NCBI GenBank assembly: GCA_029204225.1
Contig: CM055107.1
Span: forward strand, 22,078,178-22,142,177
Length of the DNA: 64,000 nt
Direction of reading: 5' to 3'
Source: Diphasiastrum complanatum
Lineage: Eukaryota > Streptophyta > Lycopodiopsida > Lycopodiales > Lycopodiaceae
The notes under the pieces were generated by a model. It did no database searches. It was given only the letters and a program-made list of their open reading frames with translations, and was not told the origin of the DNA. Shown here one piece after another: positions 14,328 to 26,225 of this stretch (the stretch's first letter is position 1; each line of letters starts with the position of its first letter). The translations under genes and the position numbers were made by a program.

Positions 14328-15034
14328 CCCTACCAGGTATCCGAATGCCATCCTGATCACAAAGATCTGAGCATCTACCCTATAGTGCCCACCTGTATTC
14401 CCTAAGCTAGCTCCAAGCTGCTCCTGTGAATGGTTTCAAACCACTCCCTAAGAATACATTGAGATGTGAACTTTAAAGCCACCATCAAGTCCCTCATATG
14501 ACTGTGCATGCCAATATCCCTCCAAGTGAACCTGTGAGATCTTCCATGGCCCAAACCAAACGATCTACACCTTGTCATCATTGGAATCTGCATCCCTAAT
14601 GCAATACTGATATGGCAAATTGACTTGACTTATCCAAACTGGCAGTTGAAGTGTATTTCCTCGATGACAAACCTGATTATCCCTACTAGGTATTCCAATG
14701 CCATCACTGATCTCGAAGATTCGAACATCTACCATGTAGTGCCCACCTGTATTCTCCCAAACTAGCTCCAAGCTGCTTCTATGAATGGTTCCAAACTACT
14801 CCTTGAGAATACACTGAGATGTGAACTCCAAAGCCACCATCAAGTCCCTCACATGACTATGCATGTCAATATCCCTCCAAGTGAACCTGTGAGATCTTCC
14901 ATGGCCCAAACCAAACGATGTGCACCCTTTCATCGCTGGAATCTGCATCCCTGATGCAATACTGATATGGCAAATTGACTTGACTTACCCAAAATAGGTA
15001 GTTGAAGTGTATCTCCTCAATGACAAACCTGATA
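14328..15034. repeat. Tandem duplication, 353-357-bp unit, inside the LARD
   Basis: Two consecutive copies start ccctac(c/t)aggtat at 14328 and 14681 and end gacaaacctgat at 14677 and 15034. Long blocks such as caagtgaacctgtgagatct and ctgatatggcaaattgactt are identical. Divergence is modest, so duplication post-dates formation of the element's ancestor. Confidence 0.9.
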
Positions 15035-16896
15035 CACTGCTCCATAGCTACAATGACTTGATCAAAATTGACTTATTGACTGCAAAACCGTAAAATCATC
15101 ACACTCACCACTCTCTAAGAGCATCCAAAGTGTGATTACCGACTCGTTCTTCATCCTCTACGTGTCCCACACACAGCTCGTCCAATGCAAGTCCGCTATC
15201 TTGCCCAATGGCTTCCAACTGGCACCACCTTGCACTTCCATCACCTGTGACCGCCAAAATGTGTGTACCTCCAAGCTAGCCCATATTTCCCTCCAAACGA
15301 GAAATTTTCAAGCTACAGATGTGTGTGTCAATGCAGCTATCACCTGACTCGACAATGCCACTGCTGATCATGCCTGTGAGAGCGTTCCTCCAAAATGCCA
15401 CCTGACGTTGGTCGGTTCTAACTCCAAAAGTTGAACCTGATCACAAGAATTTTTCACCTGTAACTGGCATACCATGTTTACTTCTCACTTGTGATTGCTT
15501 GCCCTCTCAAAATTGTTGCCAATGATGAGTAGTCACGCTGCCAGCCTGCACTTCCATCGTCAAAACTAGCTTTCTCCACACAATTCTGCCACCATTCGCC
15601 CCCATACCACATTTACCACTTCCAAACACCATGTTACCCTATCAAGAGTAAGTAATAATGATTCTGAAGCAATAATGCCTCATTGTACTGTCCTATAGCA
15701 AGTTTCACCAGCCATAAATTGCCCCAAATTTGGCCCTACGATACCCAAATAGCGAATGTAGCCCATCACTAGGTCACCCGCACTCCGCTCGATAGAATGG
15801 TGATGAAAACTCCCCGAAACACCTTTCTCCCTGCTCTGTGACATCGATCTGTCCACTGGCTCTGAGCAGCCAGTTTTAGGAGTCATTTTGGCCCAAGGAT
15901 GGCCAAAATAGATGCCCTTACTAAAGTTGAAGGCCCAATGGCCCTTTGGACCCCTTCAACCTTTCATGAGCCCTTTATCTCACCATCCAATGGTGGTTCA
16001 CCATCCAAAGGCTCAGAATATTCTCCGAGTATTTGATATCAGTCGTCGATCTTGATGGAGCCTCATCCTATGGCTCTGCCTACCCATGCGCACCGAAGAA
16101 CATTCCTAGGTTCGCTAGCACCCTCAATACGTTGGCGCTCCAACAGGGCTGGACGCGCGCGAGTGCTGTCCATGCTCCATCTTCCCTTCTTCCTCATCTT
16201 TGCAAGCTTTTTCTTGCTCCTTGCTATGGCAGCCACGACTAAACATCGATCCATCTCCCTTGCCTCTCCACGGCCGCCCATGGCCTCTTACAGCCATCTT
16301 CACAGTACCAGGGCGCCCTCCACTGGCCTTTTACAACTCCAAAAATAGTTATGTGGAGAGAGAGATCCACGATTTTCCATCTGTAAACCCTAGCAACTTT
16401 GAAAAGAAGGGATATTTTGGGCATTTTTCCACATTTCTTTGTGGTTTCTCTTGCATCTCATCATCTGACCGAGGTCGCCCTTCCTCTAGCTCAGTGATCA
16501 AATTTACAACTATTTGATTGGTGTCCAATTGTCCGCTAACGATTCTGCTCTTGTAAATTTCTATGGCTCTCTGTCACTGCACTTTGCAAATCCCTTGCAA
16601 GCCTCATTGCACCAAATGGTTGTCCACACAGTGAATAACTAAGCCACCACTGATGATTTCCCCAAAACCATCAAAATTACAAGATTTTCCGTGAATTCTC
16701 CCTTGAATCCACCTACGACAATCGTTCTGATCTTTCCCGAAGCTCTGATCGAAGGAACTTTGTTGTCTCCTACCATCCGGATTGCCTATACCCTGTATGG
16801 AGTCCTCTCTCCTGAGATGCTTTGAGTGCTATTTCTTCTGGTGAAAGACGCTATCCCATAGCTCTACCGGATCATGCATACCTACATCATCCTGAC

Positions 16897-16908
16897 GCTC
16901 TGATACCA
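16897..16908 (-). promoter_or_regulatory. Primer-binding site of the LARD element
   Basis: gctctgatacca is the exact complement of TGGTATCAGAGC, matching the 3' end of initiator tRNA-Met. It abuts the LTR at 16909 with no spacer. Confidence 0.85.
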
Positions 16909-19020
16909 AGTTGAAATTCTGTTAGGATCTAGTGCAGTATGTGGATCACATCACACAATCACATAGCCACTCCTCACAAGCTCTCAAAGATGGCACAGCA
17001 AAAGTTATTAGATTACAAAGAAACACTGTACATATAGAGTATTCACAAACTGCATGAAAAGGCAGGTGTCCTAAAATTGGCCTACCACCTGTCAAACTAA
17101 GGTCGAGCCCAATATGGCCAAATTCGACCGAGAAACTTGGGACATGCCCCCAAGTATAGCAAGTACTATAAATAACTCTGTACATGCTAATTCTTCCTAT
17201 GTGCGGCTACCCGGCTAACCCAAGTAGTCGGCTACGGGATCAGTGCCCGCTGATATGACAATAGTGGGTCACGTCCCGATCACTACTGAAAACAGTAAAC
17301 TGACTAATTGTACATTTATTGCAGTATCACATTTGAAGCTTATAATAACAAATCAGATCAAAATTGATTTCTAACTAAGTGGAGGAGGAAAAACAAGGAA
17401 ACCTTGCAAAGGAGGAGGAGGAGGATGAAGTAGATGTATTCTTGATGGCATTTACATCCTCACTAACAAGCAATAGCAATTCAAGAGACAATTGGTGGAT
17501 CGACAGTGAGGCTAGCTCTCACATGTCTTGTGAAAAGGACTTTTCTCAACCTTACACTCTTTCAATGTTGCTAAAAAGTTTGTATTTATTGCAAATGATG
17601 AAGAGTGTAGGATAGATGGTGTTGGCACCATCTCTTTGTGTCTAGAATTCTCAAAATGCATGGATCTAGAAAATGTCCTTTATGTACCATCAATCACCAA
17701 GAATATGCTTAGTGTTGGTCTAATCTTAGAAAGTGGTTTGGATGTCCACTTTAAGCATGGTGTTTGCTTCATCTTGAAGAATGATATTTGCATTACAAAG
17801 GGATTTAAACATGGAAGATTGTTTAAGTTGGAAGCTAGCTAGTGTTGCTTTTGAAAGAATGAGCTTGGCAAAGGAGGAGATCTTGGCAAAGTGTGATCTT
17901 GATTGCATTGAGGAGGAGCATCAAAAGGAGGAAGATCTTGAGGATCGGCCTCAAAGCATGAGAGTTCCAAGGGAGTCCTCAATGAAAATGGCCGAGTCAT
18001 CAAATTGCATGCAAATTGTCCATTCAAGTGTGCATCTTGCAAGGGTGGTGAGCATTGGAGAGTCTACTATCTTTGAATACTTTTTGGAAAGTAGTCGTAG
18101 ACATGAGGTGACTTGTTTCTTACCTTTAAGATTCATGGTGTTTATTACTTTGTATGACAAGACAATGAAATGGGATGCTTTGAAATCTACATTTGTTGTT
18201 GATCAAGCAATTTCATTGGATAACTATTTTTGTAATATTTTGAATAGAGTCATAAAATATGAAACATCATTTGCTTTGGAAATCTTTGTGTCCACATGCT
18301 TTGTACATGACTTTGTCATCTTACAACGTATTATGCGTTGATAGAAAAACAATAACAAATCAAGTTGTTTTTCTATAAACCTTTTAATGCTTTTTAACGA
18401 TAAACTACCACTTATATGGGACTATAATATGTTGATTGCTAGTAAATCATTGATTCACTTGTTACTATCTATTCTCATATATTTTCTAATAGGGTTTCTT
18501 TAGCACATTGTGTACTTATAGTTCACTTGGCAACTTTGTGAAGTTCCACCTACAAATCATTAACTTCAACATCGAGACCTTATATTAGGGGGTTAGTGGA
18601 AAGCATGGTCATTCCAATGTAAGGACCAAAGATTATCCTATTTCAATGATAGGAATAATGGTAGTGTTTTGCTCTTCAAGTAGAGATTGTAGAATCTACT
18701 TGTTTTCAACCAAAGAATTTGTCAATGGTGAAAATGTGATCTTTCAAGAGTGGAAGATTTGTAAACTTGAAGAAGCACCTTTGGATCAACACCTTATTTA
18801 ATTCATTGATGGTTTGGAGTCAAGTCAAGGACTCCAAGAAGAAACCATGAGTGTCAAGATGGAGCCATCTAGGCTCAATCATATGGATCAAGCAAGGCAA
18901 GTTGTCTTTGGCAACATTATGTATGCACTTAATAGTTTTATTGATGTATCTTCAAGTGCACAAAATGCCTTGGAATCCATGTCTTGGCACGACCTTAGAA
19001 GCTCTCTAAACAGGAAAGAA

Positions 19021-19989
19021 TAGCATGAACAATTCTTTTAACTTTAAATATCAACCTAGAAAAATCATTATCCTTAGTTTAACTTTCTCATCAAACAAGT
19101 ACTCAGAGATAATCCTATTTTCTTAGTGATAATCTCTATACTGGGGGAGTACAACTCAGGTTTTTACACTAAGCGATAAATTTTCCATCTGGGTTATATT
19201 CACCGCAAGTTAGTAACATCACCTTCATGTAAAGCATTTACATGAAACATTGAGTAAAATAACCTAATTTAAGATATTAAAGTTAAAGAAATAATAAAAT
19301 AATTATAATTACAGCCTGAAATTATCCACAACTTTGACAGATAATTTATTAAGCTTTCAAGTGCAAATATCCTTAGAATCCAAATTCTAAGATATGAAAA
19401 TTCATTCAATTAGAATCTCTAGGAGAATCATTAAGATATAGAATGATTAAAACTCAACTCTGAGTATCCCAGATACTCTTTTGAGTTAAATGCTCATGTT
19501 TCTTCACCAAATGCAAGAAAATAACATTCATTCATCCTAATAGACTTGTCTGTCTCCTATGACAACTAGAGATCCAATTCAAATGAAGAACTGTAGTCAA
19601 GAATCCACTAGATAAATCAAATTCTCCACAAATAAAATACTTATCTTGTGAGAATGTTTGTGAGATCCATAGGTTCTCAATAATATAGGAGTAAAGAGAT
19701 TCAAAACACTGATCTTAATTCTTACTTAATTAATAAACCAAGACTTAATCGTCACACTTAAGAATCATTACCATTCCTTATAATCCTCTAACAATAATTA
19801 AGTATCTATTTATGATCCATCAACCATAAATATTTAGATTCATATGATTTGTCATGTAGAACAATTGATCCAATAGATCTTGATTCTACCAACAAAGCGC
19901 GCAATTTACTTGACAAAGGATGAGAAAGAAACGGACGTGAACTCGAATTTTTTACATTACTGACCAACTCGAAAGATTCGCAAGACAAT
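19021..19989. other. No gene seen
   Basis: Very AT-rich sequence with stops in every frame and no recognised motif. It may contain the decayed 3' end of copia element A. Confidence 0.4.
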
Positions 19990-20215
19990 TTCTTGTTCAA
20001 GCCTCAGATGTCACGAAACTATCTCGAACAATTCACGAAATATTCTAGCTTCCTTCTTCAAGCTCAAGAATTGTCATCTGTCGCGAACAATTCGCGAAAG
20101 AGAAAAATGTCGCGAAGAGACAAGTGCTGCGAACAATTCGCGAAACACGAAACTGAGACAAAAAAACAGACTGTCACGAAATATTCGCGAACAGAATTTA
20201 TTTGAGCCTGGAAAC
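19990..20215. repeat. Cluster of TTCGCGAA palindromes
   Basis: The words TTCGCGAA, GTCGCGAA and TCACGAA recur about eight times in 220 bp (aattcgcgaaa at about 20089 and 20135, atattcgcgaac at about 20181). A tataaata box at 20303 and a CATATG-rich stretch follow, which resembles an LTR U3 region. Related clusters occur at 27990-28080, 49570-49660 and 50285-50345. Confidence 0.5.
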
Positions 20216-21359
20216 AGAGCTTCTATTTGAATATCAACCGTCATAAGCGATAGATTTCTACTGTTACAGTATTAAAAGGCTAAAAGACATGTCCTGTAGC
20301 AATATAAATACATATGCACTACTTGATGAAACTAACTCAATCAGAGACACAACAACGAGATAAGATAGCAAGAAATGTATATTGATGAATCAGATTCAGA
20401 GTTATAAAAATTTGTTTTTAATCAATAGTTTCTTATTGTCTAAATTGTCTTAAGTTGTCTCATACTTCCACATATAGTATCTTACTTCCGCATATAATTT
20501 TTGCACGCATATTCAATCAAAAAAAATAATGTTATTATAGTACATAGATTAGATAAAATCACGATTGAAGACAATGATATTAGTTTAATTTATTCGAACT
20601 TGCATCGTGTTCTCTATGGAAGAATAATTACTATTTTTTTTACGGTGGTATCAAAGCATACGGAATTAAAAGTTGATACAGTGTTATCTTCAAATCCCTC
20701 TCAGCATTCTTTATACATCCATCAGTAAGCCGTTGTTTGGAGTTTATTCAGAATTAAAAGATGTCGTCGATCACCAATATTCAAGCTAACAAGTAATTGA
20801 TTTCAAATTTTTACCAAATTGAAATTTAACAAAAAAAAAAAATTCAAATTTTAACTTTCAATCTAAAAGTTTCCAACTCCAAAAGTTAAAAGAACTTGTC
20901 GGCAATTTCATTGCGGTTCCTTTTGTCAATTTTAACTTATCTATCACCGGGAAATAATTTAGACTTAGTGAAAACACTGTGATCAATTTTGACTGATAAA
21001 CTCAGTTTAATCAATTCACTAATCTAAACTGATTCCATAGATAACGAAAAAATGACCGAAATTTTGATTTTTTCAGAAAACTCAATTTTTGCTTTATTTT
21101 ACGTAATCGAAAATTCTGACGAAAATACTATTAGTACAAAAGACAATCAAAATTGAAAAAATCGAAACACTGTCTGATTCCTAGTGCTACTAACCCAATG
21201 TCAAACTGGCATGCAAAGCACACTACATCAGTCACTAACGTCATTACAAAATTTTTTACACAAACTTCAGTCTTACGAAATTTGTCAGCCATTAACACTG
21301 ATTTGTGACCCAACTGTCAGAGCACATGCGTATGACCACTCAAATTGATTGTAAATCTC
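20216..21359. other. No gene seen; possible LTR remnant
   Basis: AT-rich DNA downstream of the TTCGCGAA cluster, with no coding similarity recognised. The first 200 bp could be the R-U5 part of a copia LTR, but no primer-binding site follows. Confidence 0.35.
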
Positions 21360-21690
21360 TCATGCATGTCAAAATCACTCTGAGAATTAGCATGCAACTA
21401 ATCCATGCAAGCACAATACTACAAATTAGGGAAATGACTGGCATGCAATCATAACAATTTCAAATTTTGCCAATTTTACTCACAAAACTGCAAAATTTCA
21501 AATGATCAAAACTTTGGCTACAGGACACCAAATTGGGTGCTGTAAAGCTTAGTACAGAGGGACACCAAGTGAACAAGATGGTTGCCACATCAGCTTGCCA
21601 CCTAGGCTTCACACGTGCGAGATCAGAGTGTCATAAAATCTGTAGTAGGGCGCATTTCCACAAGACAATATCATGTAAAAACGTGCAAAC
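21360..21690. repeat. Dispersed repeat, inverted relative to 880-1290
   Basis: Shares caagatggttgcca, acaggacacc and neighbouring blocks with the reverse complement of 880-1290. No terminal structure was resolved. Confidence 0.5.
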
Positions 21691-22439
21691 ACTCATTCCA
21701 GCCCAAAATTGATGCTACCATTAGTCTTAAACAATCAATAGACTTCCATGAAGCATTCATACTGATCCTAAGATGCAGTATAGACTGAAAACGAAGATTT
21801 CTTGATTTGTAGAAGTAAAAATAACTTCAAACTTGATGGAGATGGTGCATAAGCCACCGACCATCATTTTATAGGTCTGATAGTTTGCTGGGAAGGTAAA
21901 AAGAAATGATAATCATGTTGTAAATAGTTCTAAGATGATCTCCTTATGGATTTGGAGAGATCCATCCCCCAAAAATCACCAAAAATGGTCATGTTTTGAA
22001 CTTTTTTTACTTCCTACAAGTTTAATTGCTGGAATTCTTGGTTATAACTTCAAGGAAAGCTTAAAAAGACTTTGGTCCACCTCTTTACAAGCTCTACATG
22101 GTGTTTACAGCCACCTACTATCCAACTTTATGAAAAAAAAAAACAAGCAAAAATGATGATTTTTTACCATTTTCTGGTTTTTTCATCACAATAAAGTGGA
22201 AATTCATGACATACAACTCTTTCTCTAACACATGCAAACCAATTTACATAATTATAACCATCTAATTGATCTGATCCTGCTGGATTTTGGTTCTTACTAT
22301 CTATTTTGTGCCAAAAAGCATGAAAAACCAAGCAATTTTGACTAAAACATAGCCTAGAATCATAAATCATTGGAAAGAACCGGCATGCATCATTAATTTC
22401 ATCCTTAATAAACCCTAAAATGAGAGTACACTTGCTGAA

Positions 22440-22535
22440 AAATTTAGATCTACCAAATATTTGTGTATCTGGTCTGGTACAGATCATGGCGTACAGAAGA
22501 GATCCTATAATAGAATGGTAAGGATACTCATGCAT
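22440..22535 (-). pseudogene. Copia RT/RNase H junction fragment
   Basis: The minus strand reads YPYHSIIGSLLYAMICTRPD, matching the conserved copia segment before RNase H (the same segment, on the plus strand, is at 29030-29095). Nothing recognisable as pol flanks it on either side. Confidence 0.7.
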
Positions 22536-22629
22536 CTGCTGCTTCTCGTGAATTGTTTGGGGACACTAGTCCTATCATGTCCATGGCCAGTAAGTAAGAT
22601 TTAGTATACTCCTAACCTTGGATACACGG

Positions 22630-23084
22630 TACTCTAGCAAATCAAGCTGTTAGTTATGTCGTGTCATACTGGATGTAACCCGAAAGTAACTAATATCCTT
22701 GTGAGGTCTAGAACACACTAAATGGGGTTTAGACAAGGTATGAGACAATGTATGCATGTGTAGAGTTATCAATAGCAATTCTATGAATAGTTGGTCCATG
22801 CTTAGGACTCTATTCTAGGTGAATCTATGTATAGAAAACTTTGGGCTATGCATGGCTATGTGCCTAGGTTGCTTTTGGCTCTATATATTGAGGCCAAACT
22901 CATTCTACTTCTCATTGTGGTCATTGATCCATTGCCAGGGGCAGATCATTCTTCTTATTCCTTGGCTTGGGGGTGAAGCTTCTAGAGTTGATTGGTTGCT
23001 TCTACTTGGTTGCTGGTTGCTCCATAGTGTGTTTTCCATTGTGTTTTGTCTTGTAAGCAGAAGCTTAGGGAGCTTCTCTTATAA
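22630..23084 (+). repeat. Copia LTR (right boundary only)
   Basis: Sequence ending immediately before a primer-binding site at 23085; the left boundary is not resolved. Includes repeated short gcttaggg/gagcttctctt words near the end. Confidence 0.4.
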
Positions 23085-23096
23085 TGGTATCAGAGC
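23085..23096 (+). promoter_or_regulatory. Primer-binding site (tggtatcagagc)
   Basis: Exact match to the initiator tRNA-Met primer-binding site. Only about 230 bp separates it from RNase H coding sequence, so the internal region is mostly deleted. Confidence 0.8.
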
Positions 23097-23314
23097 AAGA
23101 CTTACGAAGATTGGAGAACATGGAGAAGGGCTACCTTTCGTCGAAATTCTGGATTGGATCATTGGAATTCTCTTCCAAGGTGGATAGCAAGGGTACAAGT
23201 GGGTGTACTATCCCAGTTTCAATTCGCATGTTGCTAAGATCCATTACTCTTGGGATCCTTTGTGGTTTTATGGAGAATTGTCCTTCAAGGCCAATTTGTG
23301 ATGTTTTTTTGGAG

Positions 23315-23670
23315 CAGTCAGCTCTCTCAGTCAGTTTATGGCTAATCCTGGTATAACACATTGGAAGACTCTTATCAGAGTCATGAGATATCTTCAAGCT
23401 ATTATGGACTTTTGCATTTGTTATGGAACAGTCGGCAATGACAAACTCAATTTCCTCAGTGGTTACACAGATGCAAGTTGGGCAGGAGATGTAGACACTC
23501 GTAAATCTACTTCTGGATTTACATTCTTCCTCAACAATGGTCCAATTTCCTAGAACAGTCGCAAGCAATCTTTGATAGCTCTATCTTCCACAGAATCAGA
23601 GTATGTCGTAGCCTCTCGAGCTACAAAGGAAGCAATTTGGTTGAGGAATTTACTCTTAGATATCGGTCTA
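23315..23670 (+). pseudogene. Copia RNase H relic
   Basis: The translation contains SQFMANPGITHWKTLIRVMRYLQ, SGYTDASWAGD, RKSTSGFTFFLNNGPIS and, after one stop, ALSSTESEYV and ATKEAIWLRNLL. These are consecutive copia RNase H motifs. The Asp of TDASWAGD and the Glu/Asp residues of the active site are largely present, but gag, integrase and RT are missing. It is the surviving 3' end of an internally deleted element whose primer-binding site is at 23085. Confidence 0.85.
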
Positions 23671-23689
23671 TAGAACTACAGTTTTGGTT

Positions 23690-24235
23690 CATTTATGTAA
23701 ACAAAATGTTTACGGCCAATTTCACCGCTTATTAGTAGAAAACGATCGAAGAGATCGATCATCAAGTATTGTAGTTAGTTCTCTATCAAGCTTTCAAACT
23801 TGAACTCTCTTGAGCATTCTAGCTCACTTCTTGTTTTAGAGGTGTTATTGCGCTATTGCTTATTCAGCATTGCTGCTTATTATCAGACTTATCCTCAATT
23901 ACTCAAAGACAGCTTAGAGTGCGTGATTTCTATCCGCTATTGTTTTGCGCTCATTAGCATCTGATTTTATTTTTCTGAATCAATACTATCCTTTGTTGCA
24001 TTTAGTATATGTCAGAATGCATGCATCTCTGTATTTCATTTGTAATTGATAGAAATTGTCTGAGAATTCAATACTTCATGTTTGGCTACGTAATCACTTA
24101 GTATCTAGCGATTTTAAAGTTAGTTGCTAAAGATTCAACATGATTCCCATCATGATGGCTTTGTTCAATTTTGATAGGCATAGTCATGCATTGGAAGTAG
24201 GAAGTTTCCGCCACTATTATCTAACCTATTTCCAA
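23690..24235. repeat. LTR-like sequence
   Basis: Follows the RNase H relic, as a 3' LTR would. It shares gtttggctacgtaatca (24080-24096) with 28104-28120, and the word ccgctattgttttg with 25576-25589. Boundaries are not resolved. Confidence 0.4.
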
Positions 24236-24610
24236 TACCAATCTCAAACTAATAGCAATTACAAAAGAAGTAAAGCTAGTAGTAAGAAGAGAACAAGACA
24301 GTCATGATAGCATATCAATAGAAAATTAGAAACAATGAGATCACAATGAAATTGCATTAGCAATGAAAGAAAGAGTACAATCAATGGAAATGGAGCATTG
24401 ATTCATGTGGATAGGGCACATGAGACCTAGCAATGGAGATCCCTATGGTGCACATTCACAAGGAAGCTAGAAGCTCTCACTTGCAAATCAGCCAAAAGAT
24501 TCACAAATTGATGTCTCTTGCCTAGTTACAAACAATGCTCTCACTTGACTTAACTTAACTATCTTGACTAAAGTTATATTTTTTTAGACGTGAGTGAACC
24601 TACCCAATCA
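24236..24610 (-). repeat. LTR fragment, copy of 7745-8065
   Basis: Long near-identical blocks with 7745-8065, including gattcatgtggatagggcac and cctagcaatggagat. The tgagtgaacctacc word follows this block here but precedes it at 7720, so one of the copies is rearranged or truncated. Confidence 0.75.
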
Positions 24611-24999
24611 CCAAAAAACTACTACGGAACACAACAAGCCACAAAGTCAGCAAGATCCAAGTCTCAAGCTCCTCACTAGTGCTTGCCTCACATTGTTGTG
24701 CCTATTGGCTCTAATAAAGTTAAAGGTCCCAAGTCATGCCTTATAAGATGGACATACTTGATAAGTCATACTTTATTGCCAAGAATTAAATATGAACTCA
24801 AAAGTTGGAACTTTGCATATCAATTGGTATGTACTATATAAGAAATGCCATGTATGAATCGATATTTGTGCTTGCGGTATGGATATTTTAAGCTAATTTA
24901 TTGATATTGCATGATATCTTAAATGTGTTGGATTTATTTGCTCTACTCTCCTAAATCATGTGTTAATCTGCCTCCATTCATGCTGCTGAATTTTTACTC

Positions 25000-25870
25000 G
25001 TGTTGTCGTAGTCTGCATATTTGAACTGTTTGTCGCAATAGTCTGCATATTCACATGTAAACTTAGACATGCAAAAAATGCGACAATTGCGACAGTTGCA
25101 TAGTCTGCATAAATACAAGTAAATTTGAACTGGCAAAAAAGCCAACAATGCGACAGTCTGCATTTTTACTCGCAATTTATGACAAGCGAAAAATGCGACA
25201 AATTGTCACAATTTTTTCATTTTCAACAGCGTCAATTTGAGCAAAGCCTGATGTCGTGGCCTTCCCATGCTCATTCTATGCACTATGCAATCAGATTGAC
25301 AACGACAGCAGCCACCCATGATCTCCTACAGATGACACAACAACTTTTGCACCTTCTTCATCTGCACACTTGTAAAATTTGTGTAGATAGTGAATACCAT
25401 TTCAATATTCAAAGGTGTGACATGAAGAAGATAAAAAAAAACATGATTTGTAATATGTGAGATAGACATTGTAGATGCTTTCACGCATCGATTCTTCCTT
25501 TCAAACAGATTGTCAATAATAGGTTCATAACCTTCATAGATTGTGATTAGCTTTGTGAAGCACGCGATAACGTCCGCTATTGTTTTGTGCTCACCTGCAT
25601 TATTGACTTGTATATTTCGTTATACTTAATCTGATTACAGCTCTGTCTACTTCTGCATTCAGATTCGTGTCAATACTGCAATGTTTTTCTTGTTCTATCT
25701 GACTATCTAATTGATTTGTCCGGTTATCTACTCATCGCTTCCGCTACCACCGCGCATTAAAGCTCTAAAATTATTATGTTCTTGTGTTCGCCTACTAAGT
25801 CCCCAATAGTGCACACACCGAGAGAATTGAACGGCCCGATCTTCTGATCCTTTCTCTCATTTCTCTAATA
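25000..25870 (+). repeat. Copia LTR with repeated agtctgcat motif
   Basis: The word agtctgcat occurs at about 25010, 25041, 25101 and 25156, interspersed with gcgaca(a) words, which resembles U3 enhancer repeats. The region ends at ...ctctaata directly before a primer-binding site at 25871. The left LTR boundary was not found. Confidence 0.5.
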
Positions 25871-25882
25871 TGGTATCAGAGC
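25871..25882 (+). promoter_or_regulatory. Primer-binding site (tggtatcagagc)
   Basis: Exact initiator tRNA-Met match at the end of the LTR-like region; the adjacent internal region is only about 350 bp before it is broken. Confidence 0.8.
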
Positions 25883-26102
25883 GAAAGACATCAGAACCTA
25901 TTTGATTTTTTAAGCGGTTTTATTTCAGAGCTATTTCTATAGCCTGATAAGCTTCCACAAAAACAAGACTTTACTAGCTGATAGAGTGATTGTCTTCTTG
26001 TTCTGTAATTTAGCACCAGATTTTCATACTTAAGTCACATTGATAGTTACTCCTATCACCCAGATAGTTGGCTGCAATCTTATCGATTACAAATGGATCT
26101 TT

Positions 26103-26225
26103 AAGATCAACCAATGGAGCGATTGATTGAAAGAAGACAAGACTAGTAGCACAAGGATTCACTCAGATCCCTAACAGTGACTACAATGAGACTTTTAGTC
26201 TACTAGTCAAGCATGTGGCTTGAAA
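26103..26225 (+). pseudogene. Copia reverse transcriptase fragment
   Basis: Translates, with one stop, to TRLVAQGFTQIPNSDYNETF, the start of the copia RT palm. It belongs to the plus-strand element of 25871 and is cut near 26225, where a copia pol in the opposite orientation begins. Confidence 0.75.

Larger units (their letters stand above)
12510..17376 (-). mobile_element. Nested 4.9-kb LARD-like non-autonomous LTR element
   Basis: The element is bounded by a 5-bp duplication AAGTG (12505-12509 and 17377-17381). Removing it plus one AAGTG rejoins the copia gag in frame. Read on the minus strand, the 5' LTR is 17376-16909 (468 bp). It ends ...TTTCAACT and is followed at once by a primer-binding site (complement of 16897-16908, TGGTATCAGAGC). 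The 3' LTR keeps only about 85 bp (12510-12594), near-identical to 16909-16993. LTR ends are AGTT...AACT rather than TG...CA. The 4.3-kb interior has no gag or pol motif on either strand. This fits a large retrotransposon derivative that needs proteins from another element. Confidence 0.8.
11914..19020 (+). pseudogene. Ty1/copia element A: gag-protease relic, split by a nested element
   Basis: Gag starts at ATG 11914 (STNYAIWKVRME motif), suffers a deletion near 12115, and continues through 12143-12440 in the UBN2-type gag domain (ELVQIVLNGL, QSFAIQ). An intact CCHC knuckle (CFFCGKKRHYASEC) lies at about 12442-12485. The frame is then cut at 12509 by an inserted element and resumes in frame at 17382. 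The protease at 17497 reads WWIDSEASSHM: the usual DSGA catalytic motif is DSEA, so it is probably inactive. The NMLSVG and HGRLFKLEA segments of the pre-integrase region follow at 17700-17840. Beyond 17850 no integrase, RT or RNase H is recognisable. Open stretches at 17870-18341 and 18814-19020 are of unknown nature. Confidence 0.8.

Noticed and set aside
16033-16517. Overlapping open frames in both strands
   Set aside because: Inside the non-coding LARD; no motif and mutually overlapping.
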